This document shows positions 42,567 through 50,967 of a stretch of 64,000 bases of DNA, one piece after another; position 1 is the first letter of the stretch, and each line of letters opens with the position of its first letter. This DNA comes from Streptomyces sp. JHA26 (GTDB lineage Bacteria > Actinomycetota > Actinomycetes > Streptomycetales > Streptomycetaceae). The translations under genes were made by a program, and so were the position numbers. Location: contig NZ_BDJC01000035.1 in the NCBI RefSeq assembly GCF_002005565.1, positions 17,606 through 81,605 of the forward strand. Direction: 5' to 3'. A model generated the notes under the pieces. It worked only from the letters and a program-made list of their open reading frames with translations, had not been told where the DNA came from and did not search any database.

Positions 42567-44384
42567 CTACTCCACCGTGACCGACTTGGCCAGGTTGCGC
42601 GGCTTGTCGATGTCCCGGCCCAGGGCCAGGGCCGTGTGGTAGGCGAGGAGCTGGAGCGGGATGCCCATGAGGATCGGGTCGAGCTCGTCCTCGTTCTTCG
42701 GGACGACGATCGTGTGGTCGGCCTTCTCCTGCTCCTGGTGGGCGACGGCGAGGATCTGGCCGCTGCGGGCCTTGATCTCCTCCATGGCCGCGCGGTTCTT
42801 CTCCAGCAGGTCGTCGTCCGGCACGATCGCGACCGTCGGCAGCGCCGGCTCGATCAGGGCGAGCGGGCCGTGCTTCAGCTCGGAGGCCGGGTAGGCCTCG
42901 GCGTGGATGTAGGAGACCTCCTTGAGCTTCAGGGAGGCCTCGCGGGCGACCGGGTAGCCCCGCACGCGGCCGATGAAGAGCATCGAGCGGGCGTCGGCGT
43001 ACTGCGCGGCCAGCTTCTTGATGTCCTCCTCCTGCTCCAGCATCTCGGAGATCTGCGCGGGCAGCTTGCGCAGGCCCTCGATGATCCGCTTGCCGTCGCG
43101 CACGGACAGGTCGCGGGTGCGGCCCAGGTGCAGGGCGAGCAGCGCGAAGGCGACGCAGGTGTTGGTGAAGCACTTGGTGGACACGACGCACACCTCGGGG
43201 CCGGCGTGCACGTACATGCCGCCGTCGGCCTCGCGGGCGATCGCCGAACCGACCACGTTGACGACGCCGAGGACCCGGGCGCCCTTGCGCTTGAGCTCCT
43301 GCACGGCGGCCAGCACGTCGTACGTCTCACCGGACTGGGAGACGGCGATGTAGAGGGTGTCGGGGTCGACGACCGCGTTGCGGTAGCGGAACTCGGAGGC
43401 CGGCTCGGCGTCCGCAGGGATGCGGGCCAGCTCCTCGATCATCTGGGCGCCGATCTGACCCGCGTGGTACGAGGTGCCGCAGCCGAGGATCTTCACGCGG
43501 CGCACGGCGCGCGCGTCGCGGGCGTCCAGGTTGAGGCCGCCCAGGTGCACGGTGGAGAAGCGGTCGTCGATCCGGCCGCGCAGCACGCGGTCCACGGCCT
43601 CGGCCTGCTCGTGGATCTCCTTGTGCATGTAGGTGTCGTGGCCGCCCATGTCGTAGGAGGCGGCCTCCCACTCCACGGTGGTCGGCTCGGACGTGGTCCG
43701 GGTGCCCTCGGTGGTGTAGGTGCGGAAGTCGTCGGCCTTGAGGGTGGCCATCTCGCCGTCGTCGAGGGTGACTATCTGCCGGGTGTGGGCGACCAGCGCG
43801 GCGATGTCGGAGGCGACGAACATCTCCTTCTCGCCGATGCCGAGGACGACCGGCGAGCCGTTGCGGGCGACGACGATGCGCTCGGGGAAGTCGGCGTGCA
43901 TCACGGCGATGCCGTACGTGCCCTCGATCACCCGGAGGGTCTCGCGGACCTTGTCCTCCAGCTTCTCCGCCTCGGAACGGGCGATGAGGTGGACGAGGAC
44001 CTCGGTGTCGGTCTCGGAGAGGAACTCGACACCGTCCGCCTCCAGCTTGCGGCGCAGGTCGGCGGCGTTGTCGATGATGCCGTTGTGCACCACGGCGACC
44101 TTGTGGTCGGCCGACATGTGCGGGTGAGCGTTCACGTCGGAGGGGGCGCCGTGGGTGGCCCAGCGGGTGTGGGCGATGCCGGTGGTGCCCTTGAAGCGCG
44201 CCGGGACCTTGGCCTCCAGGTCGCGGACGCGGCCCTTGGCCTTGACCATCTTCAGGCCGGCCGCCTTCGGGGACGTGACGACGATGCCCGCCGAGTCGTA
44301 GCCGCGGTACTCCAGGCGCTGGAGGCCCTCGAGCAGCAGGGGCGCGACGTCACGCTTGCCGATGTATCCGACGATTCCGCACAT
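42567..44384 (-). CDS. glmS: glucosamine-6-phosphate synthase (isomerising)
   Basis: A 605-aa enzyme converting fructose-6-phosphate and glutamine to glucosamine-6-phosphate, the entry to cell-wall amino sugars. The mature N-terminal Cys2 (MCGIVGYIG) is the glutaminase nucleophile; HTRWATHG and NGIIDN complete that domain. Two SIS domains follow (CGTSYHAGQIGAQ, SQSGETYDVLAAV, HGPLALIE), and the C-terminus ends KPRNLAKSVTVE, the loop that closes the active site. ATG 44384 follows GAGGAAT. S. coelicolor has two such genes; this position matches glmS2. The small gene at 44423 is 38 bp upstream on the same strand, so the two form an operon. No glmS ribozyme is seen. Confidence 0.95.
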   Translation of the reverse strand: MCGIVGYIGKRDVAPLLLEGLQRLEYRGYDSAGIVVTSPKAAGLKMVKAKGRVRDLEAKVPARFKGTTGIAHTRWATHGAPSDVNAHPHMSADHKVAVVHNGIIDNAADLRRKLEADGVEFLSETDTEVLVHLIARSEAEKLEDKVRETLRVIEGTYGIAVMHADFPERIVVARNGSPVVLGIGEKEMFVASDIAALVAHTRQIVTLDDGEMATLKADDFRTYTTEGTRTTSEPTTVEWEAASYDMGGHDTYMHKEIHEQAEAVDRVLRGRIDDRFSTVHLGGLNLDARDARAVRRVKILGCGTSYHAGQIGAQMIEELARIPADAEPASEFRYRNAVVDPDTLYIAVSQSGETYDVLAAVQELKRKGARVLGVVNVVGSAIAREADGGMYVHAGPEVCVVSTKCFTNTCVAFALLALHLGRTRDLSVRDGKRIIEGLRKLPAQISEMLEQEEDIKKLAAQYADARSMLFIGRVRGYPVAREASLKLKEVSYIHAEAYPASELKHGPLALIEPALPTVAIVPDDDLLEKNRAAMEEIKARSGQILAVAHQEQEKADHTIVVPKNEDELDPILMGIPLQLLAYHTALALGRDIDKPRNLAKSVTVE

Positions 44385-44422
44385 ATACCGTATTCCTCGC
44401 AGGTCTCGTGTCCGGCGGCCGG

Positions 44423-44680
44423 TCAGCCGTAGACGATGCGGCGCAGCTGGCGGAGCGTCAGCTCCGGCGGTGCCACCGCGCGGTACTTCAGTTCCGCCGC
44501 GATCCGCTCGAAGATCGTCGCGTTCACCAGACCCTGGGTCTGGAGCTCGCGGTGGCGGCGACGGACGTACTCCTCGGTCGTCTCGTCGAAGTAGGCGAGC
44601 ACGTCCTGGACCACGCGCAGCGCCTCGCCCCGGCTGAGGGGGGTGGACCGCGTCAGATGATCAACGAGTTCGTCGTGCAC
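44423..44680 (-). CDS. small conserved protein upstream of glmS
   Basis: An 85-aa helical protein (MHDELVDHLTRSTPLSRGEALRVVQDVLAYFDETTEEYVRRRHRELQ split over its first half, then a second half ending ELTLRQLRRIVYG). It is conserved at this place in streptomycetes. No enzymatic motif. GTG 44680 is preferred since AGGA is about 10 nt upstream; TTG 44716 is a longer option. Co-transcription with glmS suggests a role in amino-sugar metabolism or its control, which is inference. The charged helices look like a protein-binding element. Confidence 0.75.
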   Translation of the reverse strand: MHDELVDHLTRSTPLSRGEALRVVQDVLAYFDETTEEYVRRRHRELQTQGLVNATIFERIAAELKYRAVAPPELTLRQLRRIVYG

Positions 44681-44712
44681 CCGGTAGATCCTGGGGTACG
44701 GGCGAGGGTTTC

Positions 44713-44740
44713 GCAAGAATCTTGCCCGATTTCGGGCAAG
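44713..44740 (-). promoter_or_regulatory. double palindrome upstream of glmS operon (operator or terminator)
   Basis: CTTGCCCG (44721-44728) and CGGGCAAG (44733-44740) are perfect 8-bp arms with a 4-nt loop; they overlap a second palindrome GCAAGAATCTTGC (44713-44725). On the minus strand the first lies 4 nt after the DUF4429 stop and 40 bp before the small gene, so it may terminate one gene and control the next. Confidence 0.5.
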
Positions 44741-44744
44741 CGCC

Positions 44745-45638
44745 TCACATGCGCCGGAGAACCGCCTGCTTGGCGAGGGTGAACTCCTCGTCCGTCAGCA
44801 CCCCGGAGCGGTACAGCTCGCCCAGCTCCCGCAAACGCCGCAACAGGGCGTCGTGGTCGTCCTCGGGAGCGGGAGCGGGAGCGGGGGCGGAGGCCGCGGC
44901 GTGCTCGGCCGGGCCCGGGTCCTCCGGAAAGGGCGCTCCGGACGGGTGCGGCAGCCGGGCCTGGACGGCGGCGGCCACCAGGGCCATCAGCGGGTCCTTC
45001 CTGAACCCCCACAACTCGACCGCGTTCCGGTCGTACTTGGGCGGCACCGTGGCCGGCGTGCCCCGCACGGTGAAGCGGAGATGGCCGTTCTCCAGGCCCG
45101 CCGACGGCCGCCACTCCACGGCGGTGATGTCCGGGAGCGGGAGGACGCGCGGTCCGCCGGCGGACTTGGCGTCCTCCGCCTGCCACTTCCACTCCAGCCG
45201 CACCCGCTCGCCGTCGAAGCTCACCGTGCCGTCCCCGGCGGACACCGAGAGGGGGACGGAGGGCCCCGCCAGCAGGTAGGCGTCCACCGGACCGGACGGA
45301 ACCTCCTCCAGCAGCAGGGCGTTGCGCACCTCGTCCACCAGGTACTCGGCGACGCCGTACCGGTCGGACTCCACGATCAGCTGGTAGGGGTCGTGCGGCT
45401 CGATCAGCCGACCGCCGGTCGCGTGCAGCAACGGGTCGGCACCGTCCCGCAGCCGCAGCCTGAGCCGCCCGGACTTCTTGCCCTGCTCGAACGATATGCC
45501 CGCCAACGCACGCAGCGGGACGGTCACTTCACCCAGCTCGCTGCGGAGCGGACTGACGTTCTTGTCCCGCCCCGGGGTCAGCCGCAGGGTGTCGCCGTCG
45601 AAGACCCACGTTCCGTCCCTCTGGATGATTTCCGCCAT
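44745..45638 (-). CDS. DUF4429 protein with SHOCT C-terminus
   Basis: A 297-aa cytoplasmic protein. Two DUF4429-like units (MAEIIQRDGTWVFDGDTLRL..., VSAGDGTVSFDGERVRLEW) each resemble a PH-like fold; EVRNALLLEEVP lies between. A Pro/Ala linker leads to a SHOCT motif (LLRRLRELGELYRSGVLTDEEFTLAKQAVLRRM) which in other proteins mediates oligomerisation. Function unknown. ATG 45638 follows GGAAGA; an upstream start would add seven residues. Confidence 0.82.
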   Translation of the reverse strand: MAEIIQRDGTWVFDGDTLRLTPGRDKNVSPLRSELGEVTVPLRALAGISFEQGKKSGRLRLRLRDGADPLLHATGGRLIEPHDPYQLIVESDRYGVAEYLVDEVRNALLLEEVPSGPVDAYLLAGPSVPLSVSAGDGTVSFDGERVRLEWKWQAEDAKSAGGPRVLPLPDITAVEWRPSAGLENGHLRFTVRGTPATVPPKYDRNAVELWGFRKDPLMALVAAAVQARLPHPSGAPFPEDPGPAEHAAASAPAPAPAPEDDHDALLRRLRELGELYRSGVLTDEEFTLAKQAVLRRM

Positions 45639-45701
45639 GCGGGGATTCTTCCATCGCACCGGGCACCCCCCGGGGGAGAGGGGGCCGGCCGAAACGCCCG
45701 A

Positions 45702-45735
45702 CGGGCACCCCGGGGGACCGTCCCCGAGGTGCCCG
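45702..45735. terminator. terminator after desD
   Basis: CGGGCACC (45702-45709) with GGTGCCCG (45728-45735) and inner CGGGG/CCCCG form a 13-bp interrupted stem, 18 bp past the desD stop. Confidence 0.7.
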
Positions 45736-45752
45736 CCCGTCCGTGCGGGCCG

Positions 45753-47522
45753 TCACAGCCCCGCGAGGGGGTTCTTCAGACTCCCGACCAGCTGCAGCGC
45801 CCCGGACGGGTCCGCCAGGTCCACCATCTGCCGGTTGTCGCGCAGCTGGAGCCGGTTGAGGCAGGACAGCGCGAACTCGGGCGCGAACAGGTCGTACCGG
45901 GCGAACCTGTCGGCCAGCTCCGGCACCGACTCCTGGTACGCGCGGGCGACCTCCGCGACCGTCCGCCAGAAGCCGTCCTCCTCGAGGATCCCCTCCTCGG
46001 CGAGGTGCGCGGCGAGGAAGCGGAAGAAGCAGTCGAAGACGTCCGTGAAGATCGACAGCAGCTTCTTGTCCTCGGGGACCTCCACGGCGATGCGCGAGAC
46101 GTCCGGCGGCAGCACGGCGTCCGGGTCCATCACCGCGATCTCCTCGGCGATGTCCTTGAAGACCGCCCGCCGCACCACCCCGTCCTCCAGGACCAGGATC
46201 ACGTTCTCGCCGTGTGGCATGTAGACCAGGTCGTAGGCGTAGAAGCTGTGCAGCAGCGGGACGAAGTAGGCCCGCAGGTAGTGCCGCAGCCACTCGGCGG
46301 GCGCGAGCCCCGAGCGCTCGATCAGCGCGCCCGCGAAGGAGGCGCCCTCGTGGTCGACGTGGAGGAGGGAGGCCATGGTGGCCAGGGTCTCGCCGTCCCG
46401 CAGCGACGGCACCGGGCTCTCCCGCCACAGCGCGGCCAGCATCTTGCGGTAGGGCGAGTAGCGGTCGGTGGCCTGCTCGTACTCCAGGTGCCGGTAGCCG
46501 ACGGCCGCCCGCTCCCGGATGATCGTCAGGCCCGTCCCCTTCAGCACCGGGTCGTTCTCGACGAGCCGGGCCAGCCAGTCGTTGATGGCCGGGGTGGCCT
46601 CCATGTACGCCGCCGACAGGCCGCGCATGAATCCCATGTTGAGGACGGACAGCGCCGTCTTCACGTAGTGCTTCTCGGGGTGGGAGGTGTTGAAGAAGGT
46701 GCGGATGGACTGCTGGGCCAGGTACTCGTCGTCGCCCTCGCCCAGGCACACCAGGTGCCGCCGGGCGACCTCGGCGGCGAAGGTCACGGCGAGCTTGTTC
46801 CACCACTGCCAGGGGTGGACCGGGATGAACAGGTAGTCCGCCGGGTCCAGGCCCTGCTCGCGCAGGACGCCGTGGAAGCGCTCGACGGTCGCCCCGCCCA
46901 GCTCGTCGCGCACGAAGGACTCGTACTCGACGCCCACGCCCGCCGTGAACGCCGCCCGCGAGCGGTGCGCGGCCAGCCACACCAGCCGTACCGGGCTCGC
47001 GGTCTCGGGGGCGTACGACAGGTAGTCGTGGATGCCGAAGCCGAGCCGCCCGTTGTTGGCGACGAAACAGGGGTGGCCCTCGGTCATGCCGGTCTCGACG
47101 GCCTGGAAACCGGCGCGGGCCAGCTCGGCCGAGGTGACCTGCGGCTTGGTGAGCTTGTAGCAGGTGCCGGAGAGCGTGGAGGAGATCTCCTCCAGGTAGA
47201 CCGGCAGGATGTCGTCGCTCAGCCCCAGGGACTCCTTCAGCTCGATGAGGAGGTCCAGGGCGGCGAGCGGCAGCTGCGTGCCGTCGCGGTGGCGGGTGAT
47301 CGAGTCGGCGTCCACCTGCCAGTGGTCCAGGGCGCGGACGGTGGCGGTGAAGCGGTAGCTGGTCAGGCCGTCGTCGCTGCGGACGACGTACGCCTCCCCG
47401 TCCCGCTCGGGCGTGAGCAGCCGCTCGTGGGTGAACTCGGCCAGCGCCTTGCGGACCAGGAGGCGGTTGGCCCGCTCCCAGTGGTCGGGGGTCAGGTGGG
47501 CCACGGCGTCGGCGAGGCTCAT
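45753..47522 (-). CDS. desD: desferrioxamine synthetase DesD (NIS, IucA/IucC family)
   Basis: A 589-residue NRPS-independent siderophore synthetase. Family landmarks: VHPWQWWNKLAVTF, a RTFFNTSHPEKHYVKTALSVLNMGFMRGLSAAYME stretch, and YMPHGENVILVLEDG. It uses ATP to condense three N-hydroxy-N-succinylcadaverine units and cyclises them to desferrioxamine E. ATG 47522 overlaps the desC stop (ATGA). It is last in desABCD, repressed by iron through DmdR at 50838-50856. In S. coelicolor a hexosaminidase gene follows desD; here a DUF4429 gene does. Confidence 0.93.
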   Translation of the reverse strand: MSLADAVAHLTPDHWERANRLLVRKALAEFTHERLLTPERDGEAYVVRSDDGLTSYRFTATVRALDHWQVDADSITRHRDGTQLPLAALDLLIELKESLGLSDDILPVYLEEISSTLSGTCYKLTKPQVTSAELARAGFQAVETGMTEGHPCFVANNGRLGFGIHDYLSYAPETASPVRLVWLAAHRSRAAFTAGVGVEYESFVRDELGGATVERFHGVLREQGLDPADYLFIPVHPWQWWNKLAVTFAAEVARRHLVCLGEGDDEYLAQQSIRTFFNTSHPEKHYVKTALSVLNMGFMRGLSAAYMEATPAINDWLARLVENDPVLKGTGLTIIRERAAVGYRHLEYEQATDRYSPYRKMLAALWRESPVPSLRDGETLATMASLLHVDHEGASFAGALIERSGLAPAEWLRHYLRAYFVPLLHSFYAYDLVYMPHGENVILVLEDGVVRRAVFKDIAEEIAVMDPDAVLPPDVSRIAVEVPEDKKLLSIFTDVFDCFFRFLAAHLAEEGILEEDGFWRTVAEVARAYQESVPELADRFARYDLFAPEFALSCLNRLQLRDNRQMVDLADPSGALQLVGSLKNPLAGL

Positions 47523-48067
47523 GCGGACACCGCCTCCTCGAACTGCTCGCGGGTGCAGAAGCTCAGCAGCGCCCTCTTCTCCGGCTTCCGGATCTCGCGC
47601 TCGGGCACGAACCCGACGGCCGCGTTCAGGGCGTGGACGGCCTTGTTGCCGACGTCCGGCTCGACGACGACGCGGGCGGTGGCCGGGTCGGCGAACAGCT
47701 CGGTCATCACGGCGGTGATCACGGCCCGGGTGAAGCCGTGCAGCGGCCGGTCGGTGGGGGCGACCAGGAAGTGCATGCCGACGTCGCCCGGCTCCGGCTC
47801 GTACAGGCCGACCAGCTCGCGGTGGGCCGGGTCGTACTTCTCCATCAGGAAGGCGGGGACGCCGTCGTGCAGGCCGAGGTAGGCGTGGTGGTGCTCGTCG
47901 GCGGCCATCTCCATGTAGGCCCGCTCGACGTCCACCAGGCTCGCGTCCTGCATCATCCAGAACGCGGACTTGGGGTGGGTGACCCAGCCGTGCAGCAGTT
48001 CGGCGTCCTTCAGGGGGTCGAGGGGGCGGAGGGTGAGGGCGCCGATCTTCGCGGCGGCGGTGCTCAT
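47519..48067 (-). CDS. desC: N-hydroxycadaverine acyltransferase DesC
   Basis: A 182-aa GNAT-fold acyltransferase. MGMHFLVAPTDRPLHGFTRAVITAVMTELFADPATARVVVEPDVGNKAVHALNAAVGF matches the IucB/AlcA-like family (listed in parts, not contiguous). It attaches succinyl or acetyl from CoA to N-hydroxycadaverine. Start ATG 48067; four-base overlaps with desB and desD show translational coupling. Confidence 0.92.
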   Translation of the reverse strand: MSTAAAKIGALTLRPLDPLKDAELLHGWVTHPKSAFWMMQDASLVDVERAYMEMAADEHHHAYLGLHDGVPAFLMEKYDPAHRELVGLYEPEPGDVGMHFLVAPTDRPLHGFTRAVITAVMTELFADPATARVVVEPDVGNKAVHALNAAVGFVPEREIRKPEKRALLSFCTREQFEEAVSA

Positions 48068-49347
48068 ACGGAAAACTCCTGGAACGCGATGGTCTTCTCG
48101 ACCGGGTAGTACTCGGTGCCACCGAGCAGCTCCCGGATGATGTAGCTGTTGCGATAGGCGCCCATGCCCAGATCGGGGCTGGTGATGCTGTGCGTGTGGA
48201 CACCCGCGTTCTGCAGGAACACGCCCCGGCCGGTGACGTCGATCGCGTAGTTGCGGCCGAGGTCGAAGTTGCCCTGCGCGTCGTACCGCAGCCGGTCCCG
48301 GACGGGTTTGAGGAACTCCGGCTCGGTGTACGCGTAGCCGGTGGCCAGGATCAGGCCGTCCGAGCTGATCTCGAAGTCCTTGCCCTGCTCCTCCTGGCGG
48401 AAGCCGAGCGTGTACGTGCCGTCGGCGTACCGGGCGCTGGTGAGCGCCGAGTTGGTGAGCAGGCGGGTGGGGACGGGGCCGTTGAGCCTCTTCTGGTAGA
48501 GCAGGTCGAAGATCTCGTTGATCAGGTCGCCGTCGATGCCCTTGAACAGGCCCTTCTGCTCGGCGGTGAGCCGGTAGCGGGTGTCCTCCGGGAGCGCGTG
48601 GTAGTAGTCCACGTACTCCGGGGAGGTCATCTCCAGCGTGAGCTTGGTGTACTCCAGCGGGAAGAAGCGCGGGGAGCGCGTCACCCAGTTCAGCTGGTAG
48701 CCGTGGACGTCGATCTCGCCGAGCAGGTCGTGGTAGATCTCGGCGGCGGACTGGCCGCTGCCGACCAGCGTGATCGACTTCTTCTTCTGCAGTTCCGCCC
48801 TGTGCTGCACGTAGCGGGAGTTGTGGATGACGTCGCCGGCCAGGCCGCGGCAGGCCTCCGGGACGTGCGGCGGGGTGCCGGTGCCGAGGACGAGGTGACG
48901 GGCGCGGTAGGTGGCGCCGGAGGTGGTGGCGACGACGTACAGCTCGTCCGTCCCGTCGTACGTGACCTCCGTGACCGTCGTGGAGAAGCGGACGCTGCTC
49001 AGCTGGTTCGCGGCCCAGCGGCAGTAGTCGTCGTACTCGACGCGCAGCGGGTAGAAGTTCTCGCGGATGTAGAACGAGTACAGCCGGCCCTTCTCCTTCA
49101 GGTAGTTGAGGAAGGAGTACGGGGACGTCGGGTCGGCGAGGGTGACCAGGTCCGACATGAACGGGGTCTGGAGGTGGGCGCCGTCCAGGAACATGCCGGC
49201 GTGCCACTCGAAGTCGGGCTTGGACTCCAGGAAGACGCCGTTCAGTTCGGCGATGGGCTCGGTGAGGCAGGCGAGGCCGAGGTTGAAGGGGCCGAGGCCT
49301 ATCCCCACGAAGTCGTAGGGGGCACTGGCTTCAGGAAGCGCGGTCAA
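48064..49347 (-). CDS. desB: cadaverine N-hydroxylase DesB
   Basis: A 427-aa FAD- and NADPH-dependent N-monooxygenase (IucD/SidA family). FAD motif GIGLGPFNLGLACL, NADPH motif LVGSGQSAAEIYHDL and the C-terminal ATGYAYTEPEFL are intact. It turns cadaverine to N-hydroxycadaverine. TTG 49347 is the start, with GGGAGAG upstream; it overlaps desA by 17 bp. Confidence 0.92.
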   Translation of the reverse strand: MTALPEASAPYDFVGIGLGPFNLGLACLTEPIAELNGVFLESKPDFEWHAGMFLDGAHLQTPFMSDLVTLADPTSPYSFLNYLKEKGRLYSFYIRENFYPLRVEYDDYCRWAANQLSSVRFSTTVTEVTYDGTDELYVVATTSGATYRARHLVLGTGTPPHVPEACRGLAGDVIHNSRYVQHRAELQKKKSITLVGSGQSAAEIYHDLLGEIDVHGYQLNWVTRSPRFFPLEYTKLTLEMTSPEYVDYYHALPEDTRYRLTAEQKGLFKGIDGDLINEIFDLLYQKRLNGPVPTRLLTNSALTSARYADGTYTLGFRQEEQGKDFEISSDGLILATGYAYTEPEFLKPVRDRLRYDAQGNFDLGRNYAIDVTGRGVFLQNAGVHTHSITSPDLGMGAYRNSYIIRELLGGTEYYPVEKTIAFQEFSV

Positions 49348-50773
49348 GGGACTCTCCCAGGTACTGCTCGGCGTGGCCGGCGATCAGGTCGAGGACGGCG
49401 GCGATGTCGGCGGTGGTCGTCTCGGGGTTGAGCAGGGTGAACTTCAGGTAGTGGCGGCCGGCCACCTTGGTGCCCGCGACCACCGCGTCGCCGGAGGCGA
49501 ACAGGGCCTTGCGGGCGTACAGGTTGGCGCGGTCGATCTCGGCGGGCTCGGTGACGGCGGCCGGGATGTAGCGGAAGACCAGCGTGGACAGGCTCGGCTC
49601 GACGACCACGTCGAAGCGCGGGTCGGCGGCGAGCAGCTGCCAGCCCTCGGCGGCGAGGTCGCACACCTCGTCGAAGAGCTCGCCGATGCCGTCGGCGCCC
49701 ATCACGCGCAGCGTCATCCACAGCTTGAGGGCGTCGAAGCGGCGGGTGGTCTGCAGGGACTTGTCGACCTGGTTGGGGATGCGCTCGCGCACCATGCGGC
49801 GCGGGTTGAGGTACTCCGCGTGGTAGGTGGCGTGGCGCAGGGTGGCCGCGTCCCGCACCAGCAGGGCGGACGAACTCACCGGCTGGAAGAAGGACTTGTG
49901 GTAATCGATCGTGACCGAGTCGGCCAGCTCGATGCCGGTCAGCCGGTCCCGGTACTTCAGGGAGGCGAGCAGCCCGCAGCCGTAGGCGGCGTCCACGTGC
50001 ATCCACACCCCGTACCGGTCGCACAGCGCGGCGATCTCCGGCAGCGGGTCGATGGAGCCGAAGTCGGTGGTGCCGGCGGTGGCGACGACGGCCATGGGAA
50101 CGAGGCCGTCCGCGGCGCAGCGCTCCAGCTCGCGGGCGAGGGCGACGGTCTGCAGGCGCTTGTCGTGGTCGACGGGGACCGCGACGACGGCGTCGGGGCC
50201 GAGGCCGAGCAGTTTCGCCGACTTCTGCACGCTGAAGTGGCTGACCTCGGAGGCGAAGACGCGCAGTTTCGCCGGCTCGCGGGTCTTCGCCTCCTCGCGG
50301 GCCAGCAGCAGCGCCTGGAGGTTGGACTGGGTGCCGCCGGAGGTGAACACGCCGTCGGCGGCGGGGCCGAGGCCGACGCGGGCGGTCGTCCAGTCGATCA
50401 GCTTCCGCTCGATGAGGGTGCCGCCGGCCGACTGGTCCCAGGTGTCGAGGGAGGAGTTGACGGCGGTCAGCACCGCCTCGGCGAGCACGGCGGGGATGAC
50501 GACCGGGCAGTTGAGGTGGGCGAGGTAGCGGGGGTGGTGGAAGTAGACGGCGTCGCGGAGGTAGACGTCCTCCAGCTCGTCGAGGACCGCGGCCGTGTCG
50601 TGCAGCGGCCGGTCGAGGTCGATCCCGTCGATGCGGGGGGCGAGGTCGTCGACCGTGACGCCGGTGAACGGCCGGTCGATGGTGGCGAGTTTGGCGGCCA
50701 CCCGCTCGACTCCTTGGGTCACGGAGCGGCGGTACTGCTCCGCGGTGGTGTCGTTGAGCAGGTGCGAGCGCAT
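49331..50773 (-). CDS. desA: lysine decarboxylase DesA (PLP-dependent)
   Basis: A 480-aa pyridoxal-phosphate decarboxylase. The PLP Lys293 sits in DYHKSFFQP; other marks are FTSGGTQSNLQALLLAREE and HVDAAYGCGLL. It converts lysine to cadaverine, the first step of desferrioxamine synthesis. ATG 50773 follows GGAGGA at 7 nt. The iron box is 65 bp upstream. Fold type I, group II (aromatic-amino-acid/DABA decarboxylase-like) rather than the classical CadA type. Confidence 0.94.
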   Translation of the reverse strand: MRSHLLNDTTAEQYRRSVTQGVERVAAKLATIDRPFTGVTVDDLAPRIDGIDLDRPLHDTAAVLDELEDVYLRDAVYFHHPRYLAHLNCPVVIPAVLAEAVLTAVNSSLDTWDQSAGGTLIERKLIDWTTARVGLGPAADGVFTSGGTQSNLQALLLAREEAKTREPAKLRVFASEVSHFSVQKSAKLLGLGPDAVVAVPVDHDKRLQTVALARELERCAADGLVPMAVVATAGTTDFGSIDPLPEIAALCDRYGVWMHVDAAYGCGLLASLKYRDRLTGIELADSVTIDYHKSFFQPVSSSALLVRDAATLRHATYHAEYLNPRRMVRERIPNQVDKSLQTTRRFDALKLWMTLRVMGADGIGELFDEVCDLAAEGWQLLAADPRFDVVVEPSLSTLVFRYIPAAVTEPAEIDRANLYARKALFASGDAVVAGTKVAGRHYLKFTLLNPETTTADIAAVLDLIAGHAEQYLGESLDRAS

Positions 50774-50837
50774 GAGGGGGTCCTCCGGTGGGGACGGTCC
50801 GAGAGGGACGGGTGAGGGCGGAGCCCGGACTTCGAAC

Positions 50838-50856
50838 TTAGGTTAGCCTAACCTAA
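50838..50856 (-). promoter_or_regulatory. DmdR/DtxR-type iron box upstream of desA
   Basis: TTAGGTTAGCCTAACCTAA is a perfect 19-bp palindrome, the classical DmdR1 operator. Iron-loaded DmdR blocks desABCD transcription. Confidence 0.93.
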
Positions 50857-50967
50857 TGAGCGTCGCTCAAACACGTGCCCACCGTGACGACCGTCACTCA
50901 CGCCTCATCGGCTCGTCACTGACGGTGAGGGGGAGTGGGGCGGGGGAGCGAGACGGGGCGCCGGGGG

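Noticed and set aside
42567..44422. glmS ribozyme upstream of glmS
   Set aside because: The 38-bp gap to the small gene is too short for one and the ribozyme core is not seen; it is a Gram-positive low-GC feature.
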